64,000 nucleotides of DNA from Thermoleophilia bacterium (GCA_020848615.1 JADLHW010000063.1:22588-86587); one strand, 5' to 3'; numbered from the stretch's first letter, positions 52,860-62,267 are shown. Notes: generated by a model from the letters alone, not told the origin. Numbers and translations are program-made.

Positions 52860-53854
52860 CTCCTGCGCCCCCGGCGCCCCCGCCCGGCCGCGGGGGACTC
52901 CCCGCCGCCGTGACCCTCCAGGCGCCGCCCGGTCTTCTCCACGAACACGTCGTCCAGGGTGGGCTGGTGCAGGTCCAGGGACGCGGTGGGGATGCCGGCC
53001 TCGTCCAGCGCCCGCACGGCCTCCGCGACGCGGGCGGCCCCGCCGGGCAGGCGGGCGGCGGCGGTGCCCGGGGGCCGTGCCTCCACCTCGGGCCCGAACC
53101 GCTGCAGGACCTCCTGCGCCGCATCGCGCCGTTCCGGGTCGGCGGGGGTGATGACCAGGGCGGGGTCGCCCACCTCGGCCTTCAGCCGCTGCGGCGTGCC
53201 CTCGGCGACGATCCTCCCGCCGTCGATGATCCCCACGCGGCCGGCCAGCTGGTCGGCCTCCTCCAGGTACTGGGTGGTGAGGAACACGGTCGTCCCGGCC
53301 TCGGCGTTCAGGCGGCGCACCTCCTCCCACAGCGCCAGCCGCGAGGTGGGGTCCAGGCCCGTGGTGGGCTCGTCCAGGAACAAGACGACGGGTTCGTGCA
53401 CCAGCGCGAGCGCGAGGTCGAGGCGCCGCCGCATCCCGCCGGAGTACGTGCCCACGCGGCGGTCGGCCGCCTCGGTGAGTCCCACGCGCTCCAGCAGCCG
53501 CTCGGCGGTGGCACGGCAGTCGGCGCGCGACAGGCCGTGCAGGACGCCCTGCAGGCGCAGCAGCTCCCGGCCGGTCATGAAGGGGTCGATCGCGGCGTCC
53601 TGCAGGGCCACGCCGATCGCGCGGCGCACCGCGTGGGCCTCGTGGGCGACGTCGAAGCCCGCGACCCTCGCGGTGCCGCCGGTGGGGCGCAGGAGCGTGG
53701 CAAGCATCCGCACCGTCGTGCTCTTGCCGGCGCCGTTGGGACCGAGGAACCCGTACACCTCGCCGGTGCGGACCTCCAGATCCACGCCGTCCACGGCCCG
53801 GATCCCCCCCTTGAACTCGCGGACCAGGCCGTGGGCCACGATGGCCTCGTTCAT
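52856..53854 (-). CDS. ABC-2 type exporter ATPase (DrrA-like)
   Basis: 332 residues. Walker A GPNGAGKST, signature TYSGGMRRRLDLALALV, Walker B VVLFLDEPTTGLDP, H-loop LTTQYLEEADQL. The C-terminal extension (PTLDDVFVEKTGRRL) is typical of daunorubicin-resistance ATPases. Strong SD GGAGGAACG before ATG 53854. First gene of ATPase-permease-permease-methyltransferase. The substrate is unknown; the DrrA class exports lipophilic compounds. Confidence 0.94.
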   Translation of the reverse strand: MNEAIVAHGLVREFKGGIRAVDGVDLEVRTGEVYGFLGPNGAGKSTTVRMLATLLRPTGGTARVAGFDVAHEAHAVRRAIGVALQDAAIDPFMTGRELLRLQGVLHGLSRADCRATAERLLERVGLTEAADRRVGTYSGGMRRRLDLALALVHEPVVLFLDEPTTGLDPTSRLALWEEVRRLNAEAGTTVFLTTQYLEEADQLAGRVGIIDGGRIVAEGTPQRLKAEVGDPALVITPADPERRDAAQEVLQRFGPEVEARPPGTAAARLPGGAARVAEAVRALDEAGIPTASLDLHQPTLDDVFVEKTGRRLEGHGGGESPAAGRGRRGRRR

Positions 53855-53904
53855 CGTTCCTCCGTGACGTGCGCGCATCCGCCGGACGTGGGTACCATGG
53901 GCGG

Positions 53905-54258
53905 ATGGAATCGACCGATCGTGCTGCGGCGCTGGAGCGTATCGACCGGCTTGAGGCCGACATCCGGCAGGCGCTTCAGGAGAAGGACCTCGCCTCCGAC
54001 GCCGACGAGCGCTCCGACGGGCACCATCACCCCGCGGAGGCCGCGACCGACGCGGAGGCCCGCGAGAAGCAGCTGCGCGAGGTCTTCCGGCTGCGCGACC
54101 AGCTCGAGCGCCTGGAACGGGCGCGGCTGAACGTGGAGGCGGGCACGTACGGCGTGTGCGCCGACTGCGGCCAGCCCATCCCGGAGGGCCGGCTGCGAGC
54201 CGTCCCCGACGCGGAGCGGTGCGTGGCGTGCCAGAGCAAGGTGGCGCGCCGCCGCTGA
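53905..54258 (+). CDS. DksA/TraR family zinc-finger protein
   Basis: 117 residues. Helical coiled-coil N-terminus (AALERIDRLEADIRQALQEKD) and a four-Cys zinc finger CADCGQPIPEGRLRAVPDAERCVACQ. DksA-type proteins enter the RNA polymerase secondary channel and alter transcription, often with ppGpp. ATG 53905 has TACCAT at 6 nt (leaderless). It is divergent from the exporter operon. Confidence 0.92.
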   Translation: MESTDRAAALERIDRLEADIRQALQEKDLASDADERSDGHHHPAEAATDAEAREKQLREVFRLRDQLERLERARLNVEAGTYGVCADCGQPIPEGRLRAVPDAERCVACQSKVARRR

Positions 54259-54262
54259 GCGG

Positions 54263-54291
54263 CGTCCGCGGCCGTCACGCCGCGGCGGACG
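54263..54291. terminator. Hairpin overlapping the heme A synthase stop
   Basis: CGTCCGC (54263) and GCGGACG (54285) form a 7-bp stem enclosing further G+C pairs, just after the DksA-like stop and covering the stop of the convergent gene. No T-tract. Confidence 0.45.
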
Positions 54292-55264
54292 TGCCCACCG
54301 TCTCGCGTGCGCCGGACGCGGCGCCCGGCCCGTCGCCGGTGCGGGAGACCGGGGGACGCGCGATCCGCCACGCGGCGGTGACCCCCCACGACCACACCAG
54401 GCCGGCGACCGCCAGGTGGGCGGCGATCACCTCCCACGGCAGGCCGTGGCGGTACTGGATCTCACCGATGGCGATCTGGACCGCCAGCACGGGCAGGAAG
54501 ACGGCCACGGACCGCCGGGCGAGGCGGTCGCGCGGGGCCTCCTTCCAGATCCACACCGCGAGGACGCACATGAGCACCACCAGGACACCCACCGCGCGGA
54601 CGTGCAGCCACGCCGCGTTCTCGAGGTTGCCGTAACGCTCGAGGACATCGTCGTCGCCGGAGTGCGGGCCCGCGGCGGTCACCAGCACCCCGGTCACGAC
54701 CACCACCAGCAGCGCGAGCGCGGTGAGCGCGGCGAACGGGCCCTGCCGGTCGTCGGTCGCGCGGCGCACGCCGTGGATGTGGTCGTGGGCGGTGATCACC
54801 AGCAGGACGCCGCTGGTGAGCGCGCCGATGGACAGCAGGAAGTGGCATCCCACCATCAGGGGGTGCAGGCCCGACAGCACCGTGACCCCGCCCAGCGGGA
54901 TCTGGGCGATGGACTGCAGCATCGCCGCCAGCGCGTGACCGCGGATTCCGGGGGACGGGTTGCGGACGCGGCGGGCGGCGAGCCACGTGAACACCGTGAA
55001 CACGATGATCGCCGCGGACGCGACGCGGTTGGAGTACTCGATCACCGCGTGCCATCCGCTCTCCGGCACCACCCCGCCGTCGCACAGCGGCCAGTCCGGG
55101 CAGCCCAGGCCGGAGTCCGTGAGCCGCACGAGCCCGCCGCTGAGGATGATGACCCACAGCAGCCCGGCGTTGACCATCGCGATGCGGTGGAACCCGACCG
55201 GGTCGCCGAACCGGCCCATGAGGCCTCCGGCACGGCCGGCGATGCTGGTGGGGCTCCTGCGCAC
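54275..55264 (-). CDS. ctaA: Heme A synthase (CtaA/COX15)
   Basis: 329 residues; oxidises heme O to heme A for aa3-type cytochrome oxidase. Eight membrane helices with the conserved GGLVRLTDSGLGCPDWPLCDG near helix 1, His in EYSNRVASA-flanked helices, LGGVTVLSGLHPLMVGCHFLLS, and HVRAVGVLVVLM. I choose GTG 55264 because TAGCAT is 7 nt upstream; ATG 55273 from the track lies in the -10 itself. Neighbouring copper protein CopCD fits cytochrome oxidase maturation. Confidence 0.93.
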   Translation of the reverse strand: MRRSPTSIAGRAGGLMGRFGDPVGFHRIAMVNAGLLWVIILSGGLVRLTDSGLGCPDWPLCDGGVVPESGWHAVIEYSNRVASAAIIVFTVFTWLAARRVRNPSPGIRGHALAAMLQSIAQIPLGGVTVLSGLHPLMVGCHFLLSIGALTSGVLLVITAHDHIHGVRRATDDRQGPFAALTALALLVVVVTGVLVTAAGPHSGDDDVLERYGNLENAAWLHVRAVGVLVVLMCVLAVWIWKEAPRDRLARRSVAVFLPVLAVQIAIGEIQYRHGLPWEVIAAHLAVAGLVWSWGVTAAWRIARPPVSRTGDGPGAASGARETVGTSAAA

Positions 55265-55271
55265 GGCCGCC

Positions 55272-55281
55272 ATGCTAGCTT
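55272..55281. promoter_or_regulatory. Overlapping divergent -10 elements
   Basis: ATGCTAGCTT gives TAGCAT on the minus strand (7 nt from the ctaA GTG) and TAGCTT on the plus strand (toward the 55341 gene). They share the central TA, so both promoters use the same DNA. Confidence 0.5.
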
Positions 55282-55340
55282 CGCCGCCGTTGCACCCGGA
55301 CGTGTCACAGGTCGCTCAGGTCAGGGATGATCGGCAGCCG

Positions 55341-55892
55341 ATGCCGACGACCGCGCACACGCAACCCGCCGACGCCCCGGATCCCCGCCGCCGCCGGCTG
55401 GGCAGGATCCTGGGGCTGCTGCTCACGGCCCTGGCCGTCGCCGCGGCGGTGTGGTTCGGCGTGACCGCCGGGGTCCGGGAGGACCGCATCGTGTCGCGGG
55501 TCGCCGAGCTCCAGGGAATGGCCCCCGATCGTCCCCCGGCCGCCGGCCGCGCACCCATCGCCGGCCTGCGGCTGCAGAGCCTCGCGGCGCTCGGGTGGGC
55601 ACCGGCGGGCACGCGCGTGGACGAGGTCGCGGGACGGGCGGCCAGCACCGTCTTCTTCAGCCGCGCGGGGCGGGACATCGCCCTGACGGTGGTGTCGGGC
55701 CAGCCCGTCCCGCCGGAGCGCGGCGCCGTGCGGATCACGCGCGGCGGCGTGGAGATGTTCCGCCAGGATCGCGGCGGGCGGCTGGTCCTCAGCTGGCGGC
55801 GGGCGGGGCGCACCACGGTGCTGTCGGCCGCCGGGGTGCCGCAGCCGGAGCTCATGGACCTGGTCGTCGGGCTCACTCCGGGTCGCCGGTGA
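55341..55892 (+). CDS. Single-pass membrane protein of unknown function
   Basis: 183 residues from ATG 55341: basic start (PDPRRRRLG), one membrane helix (ILGLLLTALAVAAAVWFGVTAG), then an extracytoplasmic part (RLQSLAALGWAPAGTRVDEVAGRAASTVFFSRAGRDIALTVVSGQPV) of anti-sigma or DUF4367-like flavour without a firm family. In-frame GTG 55302 or TTG 55290 lie closer to the -10 TAGCTT. Stands between ctaA and CopCD. The function is unknown. Confidence 0.7.
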   Translation: MPTTAHTQPADAPDPRRRRLGRILGLLLTALAVAAAVWFGVTAGVREDRIVSRVAELQGMAPDRPPAAGRAPIAGLRLQSLAALGWAPAGTRVDEVAGRAASTVFFSRAGRDIALTVVSGQPVPPERGAVRITRGGVEMFRQDRGGRLVLSWRRAGRTTVLSAAGVPQPELMDLVVGLTPGRR

Positions 55893-55979
55893 CCGAAAGA
55901 TCACCCGAACGGGGTAACAAGTCGGCGCCGCGGCGGTCGATAGGGGTGACACCTCCACCCCGGACCTCCAGGAGTCACG

Positions 55980-56069
55980 ATGCTCGCGAGCTTCGTCGCC
56001 CGCCATCTCGCCGTCGGCTTCACGCTGACCTCCGCGCTGCTCCTGGTGCTCCATACGACCCTGAACTAG
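55980..56069 (+). CDS. 29-codon ORF upstream of the CopC-CopD gene
   Basis: Too short for the track. ATG 55980 has AGGAG 5 nt upstream, the best translation signal in this area. It encodes MLASFVARHLAVGFTLTSALLLVLHTTLN, a hydrophobic peptide, and stops with TAG at 56067. The CopCD frame (-1 relative) starts being conserved 3 nt later. It may be a leader peptide, or the true 5' part of CopCD joined by a frameshift. Confidence 0.45.
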   Translation: MLASFVARHLAVGFTLTSALLLVLHTTLN

Positions 56070-56110
56070 GGCGTCGCCGCCGCATCGCCGCCGTCCTGGC
56101 GGCGGTCCTC

Positions 56111-57433
56111 GTGGCGTTGCTGCTGCTTCCGGCGACGGGGGCCGCGCATGCCCGCATGCGGGGCGTGGAGCGCATCGACACGGGCCTCCGGCTGAGCTTC
56201 GGCGCGCCGGTCGAGTCCGCGTTCCTGGAGGTGTTCGTGCGGCGCGGCGGCGTGACCGGCCCCGTCGCCGCGCGGGTGGACCCCGTGGACCCGCAGGCCG
56301 TGCTGGTGCCGCTCCCCACGCCGCGCACGGACGAGATGGTGACGTGGCGCGTGCTGTCGCAGGACGGCCACGTCACCTCGGGCCGGTACATCACCGTCCC
56401 GATGCGGCCCGGCCCGGACGGCGTCCACACCGGTGAGAACGACGATGCCGCCGGCGCCGGCGACTGGATCGCCGGGATCGGCCGCGGGCTGGCGCTGCTG
56501 GGCGGGATCCTCGCCCTCGGCCTGGTGGCGTTCCGCCGGGTGGTGGTGGACGCGGCGGTGGCCTCCGGCGGCCTGGCCCCTCCGGGGGCGCCGCCCGCCG
56601 AGGGCTTCCGGGAGCGCGCCGGCGCCGCGCTGGGCGCGGTCGCACGCACCTGGCGCGACCTCTGGCGCCGCGCGCTCGACCTCAGCGTCATCGGGGCCGT
56701 CATCGTCGCGGCCGGCACCCTGGTCGCGCTGGACGACGCCGGCCTGGGAACCCTGCTGCGCGACACCCGGCTGGGAACCGGCCTCCTCGTCATCGCCGTG
56801 GCGGCGGTGGCCGGCGGCGCGCTGGACGCTGCGTCGCGCCGTCGCGCGGGTGCCGAGCCGCCCTGGTTCATCGTCGCCATGGCCGTTCCTCCCGCGGCGG
56901 TCCTGGGGGCGATGTCCTGGATGGGTCATGCGTCCAGCGGCAACGACGCGACGCTGAACATCGGGGCCGACATGGTCCACAACGCCGCGACGGCCGCGTG
57001 GATCGGGGGGCTGCTGGGCCTCGCGGCGTACCTGCTGCCCGCCGGGGCGGCCCTGGACGCCGCCGACCGCGTGCGGCTGGTGGCCCAGGGCGTGGTCCGG
57101 TTCTCCGCCCTCGCCACCATCGCGGTGACGCTGCTGGTGATCACCGGCGTCTACCGGGCGCTGGCGGAGGTGGCCGAACCCGGCGACCTGGTCGGCACCG
57201 CCTACGGGGTCACCCTGGTGGTGAAGCTCGGGATCTTCGTGGTCATGCTCGCCGCCGGCGGCTACAACCGGTTCGTGCTGCACCCCCGCCTGGAGCGGGC
57301 CGCCCTGGGGCTGCCCCGCGGTGAGGCCGCCGCCGCCGAGCGGCTCGCCGCCAGCGTGCGCGCGGAGCTCGTGCTGGCGGGCCTGCTGCTGGCCGCGGTG
57401 GCCGTGCTCGTGTCGAACGCCCCCACGGTCTGA
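56111..57433 (+). CDS. CopC-CopD fusion, copper handling; start codon unclear
   Basis: About 440 residues. After a signal-like LLLLPATGAAHA, a CopC domain (HARMRGVERIDTGLRLSFGAPVESAFLEVFV; DGHVTSGRYITV) with the N-terminal His expected to bind copper; then eight or so membrane helices of CopD (WMGHASSGNDATLNIGADMVHNAATAAWIGGLLGL, GVYRALAEVAEPGDL, GGYNRFVLHPRLE). RRRRIAAVLAAVLVALLLL just before looks like the n-region of the signal peptide, but no ATG, GTG, TTG or CTG occurs in this frame upstream of it near the 29-codon ORF. GTG 56111 is only a fallback. Confidence 0.8.
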   Translation: MALLLLPATGAAHARMRGVERIDTGLRLSFGAPVESAFLEVFVRRGGVTGPVAARVDPVDPQAVLVPLPTPRTDEMVTWRVLSQDGHVTSGRYITVPMRPGPDGVHTGENDDAAGAGDWIAGIGRGLALLGGILALGLVAFRRVVVDAAVASGGLAPPGAPPAEGFRERAGAALGAVARTWRDLWRRALDLSVIGAVIVAAGTLVALDDAGLGTLLRDTRLGTGLLVIAVAAVAGGALDAASRRRAGAEPPWFIVAMAVPPAAVLGAMSWMGHASSGNDATLNIGADMVHNAATAAWIGGLLGLAAYLLPAGAALDAADRVRLVAQGVVRFSALATIAVTLLVITGVYRALAEVAEPGDLVGTAYGVTLVVKLGIFVVMLAAGGYNRFVLHPRLERAALGLPRGEAAAAERLAASVRAELVLAGLLLAAVAVLVSNAPTV

Positions 57434-57464
57434 ACGCCCGGCCGGGTCCGGTACCATGCCCGCC

Positions 57465-57746
57465 GTGATCGACGCGGACGTCGTCCGGCACGTTGCCCGC
57501 CTGGCCCGCCTCGCCCTCTCCGAGGACGAGCGCGAGACCATGCGCCGCGAGCTGTCGGGCATTCTCGAGCATGTGGACCAGGTGCGGGGGCTGGACCTCT
57601 CGGAGGTGCCGCCCACCACGCACGCCATCCCGCTGCAGAACGTGCTCCGGGACGACGCCCCCAGGCCCAGCCTGCCCACCGAGCTGGCGCTGCGCGAGGC
57701 CCCGGAGGTCGCCGGCGGCGGCTTCTCGGTGGGGCGGATGGGCTGA
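57465..57746 (+). CDS. gatC: Asp/Glu-tRNA amidotransferase subunit C
   Basis: 93 residues; small subunit that holds GatA and GatB together. [59 protein letters not shown] is standard GatC. GTG 57465 is used: TACCAT is exactly 7 nt upstream, and the ATG at 57456 is part of that hexamer. First gene of gatCAB; gatA begins 2 nt after its stop. Confidence 0.95.
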   Translation: MIDADVVRHVARLARLALSEDERETMRRELSGILEHVDQVRGLDLSEVPPTTHAIPLQNVLRDDAPRPSLPTELALREAPEVAGGGFSVGRMG

Positions 57747-57748
57747 GC

Positions 57749-59191
57749 ATGGCGGGGCTCACCGACCTCACGGCCGAGCAGGCCATCGCCGCGCTGCGCG
57801 CCCGGGAGATCTCCTCGGTGGACCTCACCGAGGCGCACCTGGCCCGCGCCGAGGCCGACGACTGGCACGCGTTCCTCGCCGTCGACCGGGACGGGGCGCT
57901 CGCCCGCGCCCGGGAGATCGACGCCATGCCGGAGCGCCCGCCGCTGGCCGGCGTCCCCATCGGCATCAAGGACGCGCTGTCCACCCGGGACCTGGTCACC
58001 ACCTCCGGCTCCAAGATCCTCGAGGGGTTCCGCCCCGTGTACACGGCCACCTGCGTCGACCGCCTGGAGCGGGCCGGGGCGGTGGTGATCGGCAAGACCA
58101 ACATGGACGAGTTCGCCATGGGGTCGAGCACCGAGAACTCCGCGTACGGCCCCACCCTCAACCCGTGGGACCGCACGCGCGTGCCGGGCGGCAGCTCCGG
58201 CGGGTCCGCCGCGTGCGTCGCGGCCCGCCAGGTGCCGTGGTCGCTGGGCAGCGACACCGGCGGGTCCATCCGGCAGCCCGCCGCCCTGTGCGGCATCGTG
58301 GGCGTGAAGCCCACGTACGGCGCGATCTCCCGGTACGGGCTCATCGCGTTCGCGTCGTCCCTGGACCAGGTGGGCCCGTTCGCCCGCACCGTCCGCGACG
58401 CCTCCCTGCTGCTCGGCCACATGGTGGGCCGGGACCCCATGGACGCGACCTCCCTGGACTGGCCGGACCCCATCGCCGTGCCGGACGCGGAGCGCCTGGA
58501 CGGCGTGCGGGTGGGCGTGGTGGAGGAGCTGATGGGCGAGGGCGTCGACCCGGGCGTCCGCGACGCCGTCGAGGCCGCCCTGCGCACCGTGGAGGACCTG
58601 GGCGGCACCCTGGTGCCGGTCCACCTCCCGCACAGCCGGTACGCCCTGTCGACGTACTACCTCATCGCGCCGGCCGAGGCGTCCGCGAACCTCGCCCGGT
58701 TCGACGGGATCCGGTACGGGCACCGCACCGATCACGCCGAGAACCTGCTGGAGACCTACGAGAACACCCGCGCGGAGGGCTTCGGGCCCGAGGTGAAGCG
58801 CCGCATCATGCTCGGCACGTTCGCGCTGTCCTCCGGCTACTACGACGCCTACTACGGGCAGGCGCAGCGTGTGCGCACCCTCATCTCCCGGGACTTCGAG
58901 GAGGTGTTCTCCCAGGTGGACGTGGTGGCGTCGCCCACCTCGCCCACGGTGGCCTTCCCCCTGGGCGCGCGCACCGCCGACCCGCTCGCCATGTACCTGT
59001 CGGACATCTGCACGATCCCGGTCAGCCTCGCCGGGCTGCCGTCGGCGTCGATCCCCTGCGGGGTCTCCGACGGCATGCCGGTGGGCCTGCAGCTCGCCGG
59101 CCCGGCGCTGTCGGAGAACCGGCTGCTCGCCACGGCCCACGCGCTGGAGACGGCCCTGGCCTTCGACACCCGGCCCCCGGGGCTCGCATGA
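57749..59191 (+). CDS. gatA: Asp/Glu-tRNA amidotransferase subunit A
   Basis: 480 residues, the amidase that releases ammonia from glutamine for transamidation. Catalytic triad Lys74 (IGIKDAL), cis-Ser about 149 and Ser173 ([10 protein letters not shown] and [14 protein letters not shown]), spaced as in the family. Its stop overlaps the gatB ATG as ATGA. With GatB and GatC it converts Glu-tRNA(Gln) and Asp-tRNA(Asn). Confidence 0.97.
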   Translation: MAGLTDLTAEQAIAALRAREISSVDLTEAHLARAEADDWHAFLAVDRDGALARAREIDAMPERPPLAGVPIGIKDALSTRDLVTTSGSKILEGFRPVYTATCVDRLERAGAVVIGKTNMDEFAMGSSTENSAYGPTLNPWDRTRVPGGSSGGSAACVAARQVPWSLGSDTGGSIRQPAALCGIVGVKPTYGAISRYGLIAFASSLDQVGPFARTVRDASLLLGHMVGRDPMDATSLDWPDPIAVPDAERLDGVRVGVVEELMGEGVDPGVRDAVEAALRTVEDLGGTLVPVHLPHSRYALSTYYLIAPAEASANLARFDGIRYGHRTDHAENLLETYENTRAEGFGPEVKRRIMLGTFALSSGYYDAYYGQAQRVRTLISRDFEEVFSQVDVVASPTSPTVAFPLGARTADPLAMYLSDICTIPVSLAGLPSASIPCGVSDGMPVGLQLAGPALSENRLLATAHALETALAFDTRPPGLA

Positions 59192-60645
59192 GCGACGCCC
59201 GCTGGGAGGCCGTCATCGGCATCGAGATCCACGCGCAGCTGCTCACCCGCACGAAGATGTTCTGCGGGTGCGCGCTGAGCTTCGGGGACGACCCCAACGT
59301 CCACACGTGCCCGGTGTGCCTCGCGCACCCGGGCGCCCTGCCGGTCACCAACCGGGAGGCCGTGCGCCTGGCGATCGTCGCCGGCCACGCCCTGGGCTGC
59401 GAGATCGCCGAGCGCTCGGTGTTCTCGCGCAAGAACTACTTCTATCCGGACCTCCCCAAGGCGTACCAGATCAGCCAGTACGACGAGCCGGTGTGCCTGG
59501 GCGGGACCTTCCGGTATCTCACCGAGGACGGCGAGCGGACGGTGGGGATCACCCGCGCCCACCTGGAGGAGGACGCCGCGAAGCTCATCCACACCGGGGG
59601 CGACGGCCGCCGCGCGGGCGCCGAGTCGTCGGTGGTGGACTTCAACCGCGGCGGCACCCCGCTGCTGGAGATCGTGACCGAGCCGGACCTGCGCTCCGGC
59701 GCGGAGGCCGCGGCGTTCCTGAAGCAGCTGCGGCAGACCCTGGTGCAGCTGGGCGTCACCGACGGGAACATGGAGCAGGGCTCCATGCGCGCCGACGCGA
59801 ACATCAGCGTCCGGCCCGCCGGCCGCGAGGCGTTCGGCACGAAGACCGAGCTGAAGAACATGAACTCCTTCACGTTCCTGGAGCGCGGCATCACCGCCGA
59901 GATCGCCCGGCAGATCGCCGTCCTCGAGGACGGCGGCACGATCACGCAGGAGACGCTGCACTACGAGCCCACCCCGGGTGAGATCACGTCGCTGCGCTCC
60001 AAGGAGGAGGCGCACGACTACCGCTACTTCCCCGAGCCGGACCTGGTGCCCGTGGTGCCGGACCGCGCATGGGTGGAGGAGATCCGGGCGTCGCTGCCGG
60101 AGCTGCCCATCGACCGGCGCGAGCGGTGGATGCGCGACCTGGGCCTCACCTTCGAGGACGCCGAGGTGCTGTCGGAGACCGCCGAGCTGGCCGGGTACTT
60201 CGAGGCCGTCGCCGCCGTCGCGCCGCCGAAGTCCGCGGCGAACTGGGTGCGCGGCGAGCTGCGGGCCCAGCTGCGCGAGCGCGGCGAGGAGCCGTGGGAG
60301 AGCGAGGTCACACCGGCGGCGCTCGGCGAGATCATCGCCATGGCCGAGGCCCGGGAGATCTCGATGCCCAACGCCAAGGCCGTGCTGGCCGAGGTCGTGG
60401 CCACCGGCGCCGCGCCCCGCGAGGTGGTCGAGGCCAAGGGGCTCGGGGCGATCAGCGACGAGACCGAGCTCATCGCGATCGTCGACCGGCTGCTGGCCGA
60501 GAACGCCGCCCAGGCCCAGCAGCTGCGCGACGGCAGGGACAAGGTGGTGGGGTTCTTCGTGGGGCAGGCCATGAGGGCCACCCAGGGGCGCGCCGACCCC
60601 GCCCGCGTGGGGGAGCTGGTGCGCGAGCGGGCGCTGGGCGGGTAG
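59188..60645 (+). CDS. gatB: Asp/Glu-tRNA amidotransferase subunit B
   Basis: 485 residues; binds the mischarged tRNA and uses ATP to activate it. [38 protein letters not shown] (zinc Cys), [49 protein letters not shown]-terminal YqeY-like tail ([24 protein letters not shown]). The tail binds tRNA. ATG in an ATGA overlap with gatA. Confidence 0.97.
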   Translation: MSDARWEAVIGIEIHAQLLTRTKMFCGCALSFGDDPNVHTCPVCLAHPGALPVTNREAVRLAIVAGHALGCEIAERSVFSRKNYFYPDLPKAYQISQYDEPVCLGGTFRYLTEDGERTVGITRAHLEEDAAKLIHTGGDGRRAGAESSVVDFNRGGTPLLEIVTEPDLRSGAEAAAFLKQLRQTLVQLGVTDGNMEQGSMRADANISVRPAGREAFGTKTELKNMNSFTFLERGITAEIARQIAVLEDGGTITQETLHYEPTPGEITSLRSKEEAHDYRYFPEPDLVPVVPDRAWVEEIRASLPELPIDRRERWMRDLGLTFEDAEVLSETAELAGYFEAVAAVAPPKSAANWVRGELRAQLRERGEEPWESEVTPAALGEIIAMAEAREISMPNAKAVLAEVVATGAAPREVVEAKGLGAISDETELIAIVDRLLAENAAQAQQLRDGRDKVVGFFVGQAMRATQGRADPARVGELVRERALGG

Positions 60646-60650
60646 CCCGA

Positions 60651-61115
60651 GTGGCGGTCGTCGGGGTCAACCACGTGAACGTCCACGCGCACGACCTCGA
60701 GGCGTCCGCGCGGTTCTACGAGGACCTGTTCGGGCTGGAGCGCATTCCCAACCCCGACCTCGGCACCCCGACGGTGTGGCTGCGCATGGGCGACCAGCAG
60801 CTGCACCTGTCCGTGCGCGGGGGCGAGCCGCCCTTCACGCAGCACTTCGCCGTGACGGTCGACGACTTCGCGACGGTGTACCGCCGGGCGATGGCGATGG
60901 GCGTGCAGGACCCGGAGCCGTTCGGCCACCACGTGTACCGCCTGCCCGACGGCGCCGTGCAGTTCTACGTGCGGGACCCCGCCGGCAACCTGGTGGAGGT
61001 CGACTTCCCCGACGCCGACGCCCTGGAGCCCGGGCTCATCGAGGACCTGCGGCCGTTGCGGCGCCCCCAGACGGGGGTGCACGCCACCGCCACCCTGTTC
61101 CTGCCGCCCCGCTGA
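60651..61115 (+). CDS. VOC/glyoxalase superfamily protein
   Basis: 154 residues, two betaalphabetabetabeta modules (VVGVNHVNVHAHDLEASARFYEDLFGLERI and QHFAVTVDDFATVYRRAMAMG, then VQFYVRDPAGNLVEVDFPD). Metal-binding positions His8 and Glu near LVEVDF are present, so it may be an active glyoxalase or dioxygenase-like enzyme; the substrate is unknown. GTG 60651 follows the gatB stop by 5 nt, so it belongs to the gatCAB transcript. Confidence 0.88.
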   Translation: MAVVGVNHVNVHAHDLEASARFYEDLFGLERIPNPDLGTPTVWLRMGDQQLHLSVRGGEPPFTQHFAVTVDDFATVYRRAMAMGVQDPEPFGHHVYRLPDGAVQFYVRDPAGNLVEVDFPDADALEPGLIEDLRPLRRPQTGVHATATLFLPPR

Positions 61116-61151
61116 CGGCGCGGCGGGCGCCCCGCCCGTCAGACTCCGGCG

Positions 61152-62267
61152 ATGGGCGCGTACGACATCGGCGCGGTGGCGATGGTCCTCGTGGGCGTGG
61201 CCCTCGGGGTCCGCCGAGGCGGCGTGCGGATCGCGCTGCCACTGGGCGTGCTGGTGGCGGGCGTGGCGCTGGTCGACCGCTTCGAGGCGCGGGTGCTGGA
61301 CGTGCTCGGCAACGCGGTGTGGGCGCCGCTGGTGCTCGTCGGCGGGCTGCTGGTGGCCGTGGCGGTGGCGGCCGCCGCCGCGGACGCCGTCGGGGACGGG
61401 CGGCCGCTGGGCCCGGAGGACCGCGTGCTGGGGGCCGTGCTGGGCGCCGGCCTGGGCGTGATGGCGGTGTGGCTCGCCGCCGCGCTCGTGGACGCGTCGG
61501 GGCCGCGGGGCCGTGAGGCGGTGGGCCGCTCCGCCGTGGCCGTGCGCCTGCTGGAGGCCGTGCCGCCGGACGCCGTGCTGGAGCGGCTCGCCCGCCTGGA
61601 CGACATCCCGGTGATCTCGACGTTCGTCCCCACGCGGCAGCCCCCGCAGGATCCGGGGGTCGTGGCCCCGCGGGCCGTGCTGGACCGGGTGCGGGCGTCG
61701 GTGGTGCGCATCGACACCGACGCCTGCGGCGGCCGGTGGCTCGGCACGGGATGGGTCGCGGCGCCGGGCGTGGTGGTCACCAACGCCCACGTGGTCGCCG
61801 GTGAGGACCGCCCGCGGGTCACGGACGCCGGTGACGGCACCCGCACCGGGACGGTGGTGTACGCGGACCTCCGCAACGATGTCGCCGTCGTGCGCGTGGA
61901 CGGCCTGGACGTCCCGGCGCTGCCCATCGGGGCGGACCCGGCATACGGCGCGCAGCTCGTGTTCACCGGGCACCCGGACGGCGGGCCGCTGTCCCACCGC
62001 CCGGCGACCTCCGGCGGGGTGGAGTCCACGTTCACGCGGGACGCCGTCGGCCGGCCGGCGTGGCGGCCGTTCCTGGTGCTGCGCGGCATCGTGCGGCCGG
62101 GCAACAGCGGCGGCCCGGTCACCGACGGCCGCGGGCGGCTGGTGGGGATGATCTCCGCGGGCGACGGCGACCGGCTCGGGTTCGCCGTGCCGGTGGCGCA
62201 GCTGCGCGCGGCGCTCGCGGCGCCCCGCGCCGGCGCCGCCGTGCCGTGTTCGGCCACGCCGGGCTGA
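61152..62267 (+). CDS. MarP-like membrane serine protease
   Basis: 371 residues. N-terminal CvpA-like region with four membrane helices (about 1-115), then a trypsin-like domain with His213 (VVTNAHVVAG), Asp243 (RNDVAVVRVD) and Ser319 (GNSGGPVTDG); Cys192 may pair with Cys366. This order and spacing match mycobacterial MarP, a periplasmic protease needed for acid and oxidative stress resistance. A CAGACT hexamer is 6 nt before the ATG. The last codons form a hairpin with the convergent gene's stop. Confidence 0.93.
   Translation: MGAYDIGAVAMVLVGVALGVRRGGVRIALPLGVLVAGVALVDRFEARVLDVLGNAVWAPLVLVGGLLVAVAVAAAAADAVGDGRPLGPEDRVLGAVLGAGLGVMAVWLAAALVDASGPRGREAVGRSAVAVRLLEAVPPDAVLERLARLDDIPVISTFVPTRQPPQDPGVVAPRAVLDRVRASVVRIDTDACGGRWLGTGWVAAPGVVVTNAHVVAGEDRPRVTDAGDGTRTGTVVYADLRNDVAVVRVDGLDVPALPIGADPAYGAQLVFTGHPDGGPLSHRPATSGGVESTFTRDAVGRPAWRPFLVLRGIVRPGNSGGPVTDGRGRLVGMISAGDGDRLGFAVPVAQLRAALAAPRAGAAVPCSATPG

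Noticed and set aside
56066-59140. 1024-codon minus-strand ORF
   Set aside because: Shadow of CopCD and gatCA; real genes with conserved motifs lie on the plus strand.
57493-59187. N-terminal part of the 1050-codon ORF ending in gatB
   Set aside because: Only the part from 59188 encodes GatB; the rest is an out-of-frame reading of gatC and gatA.
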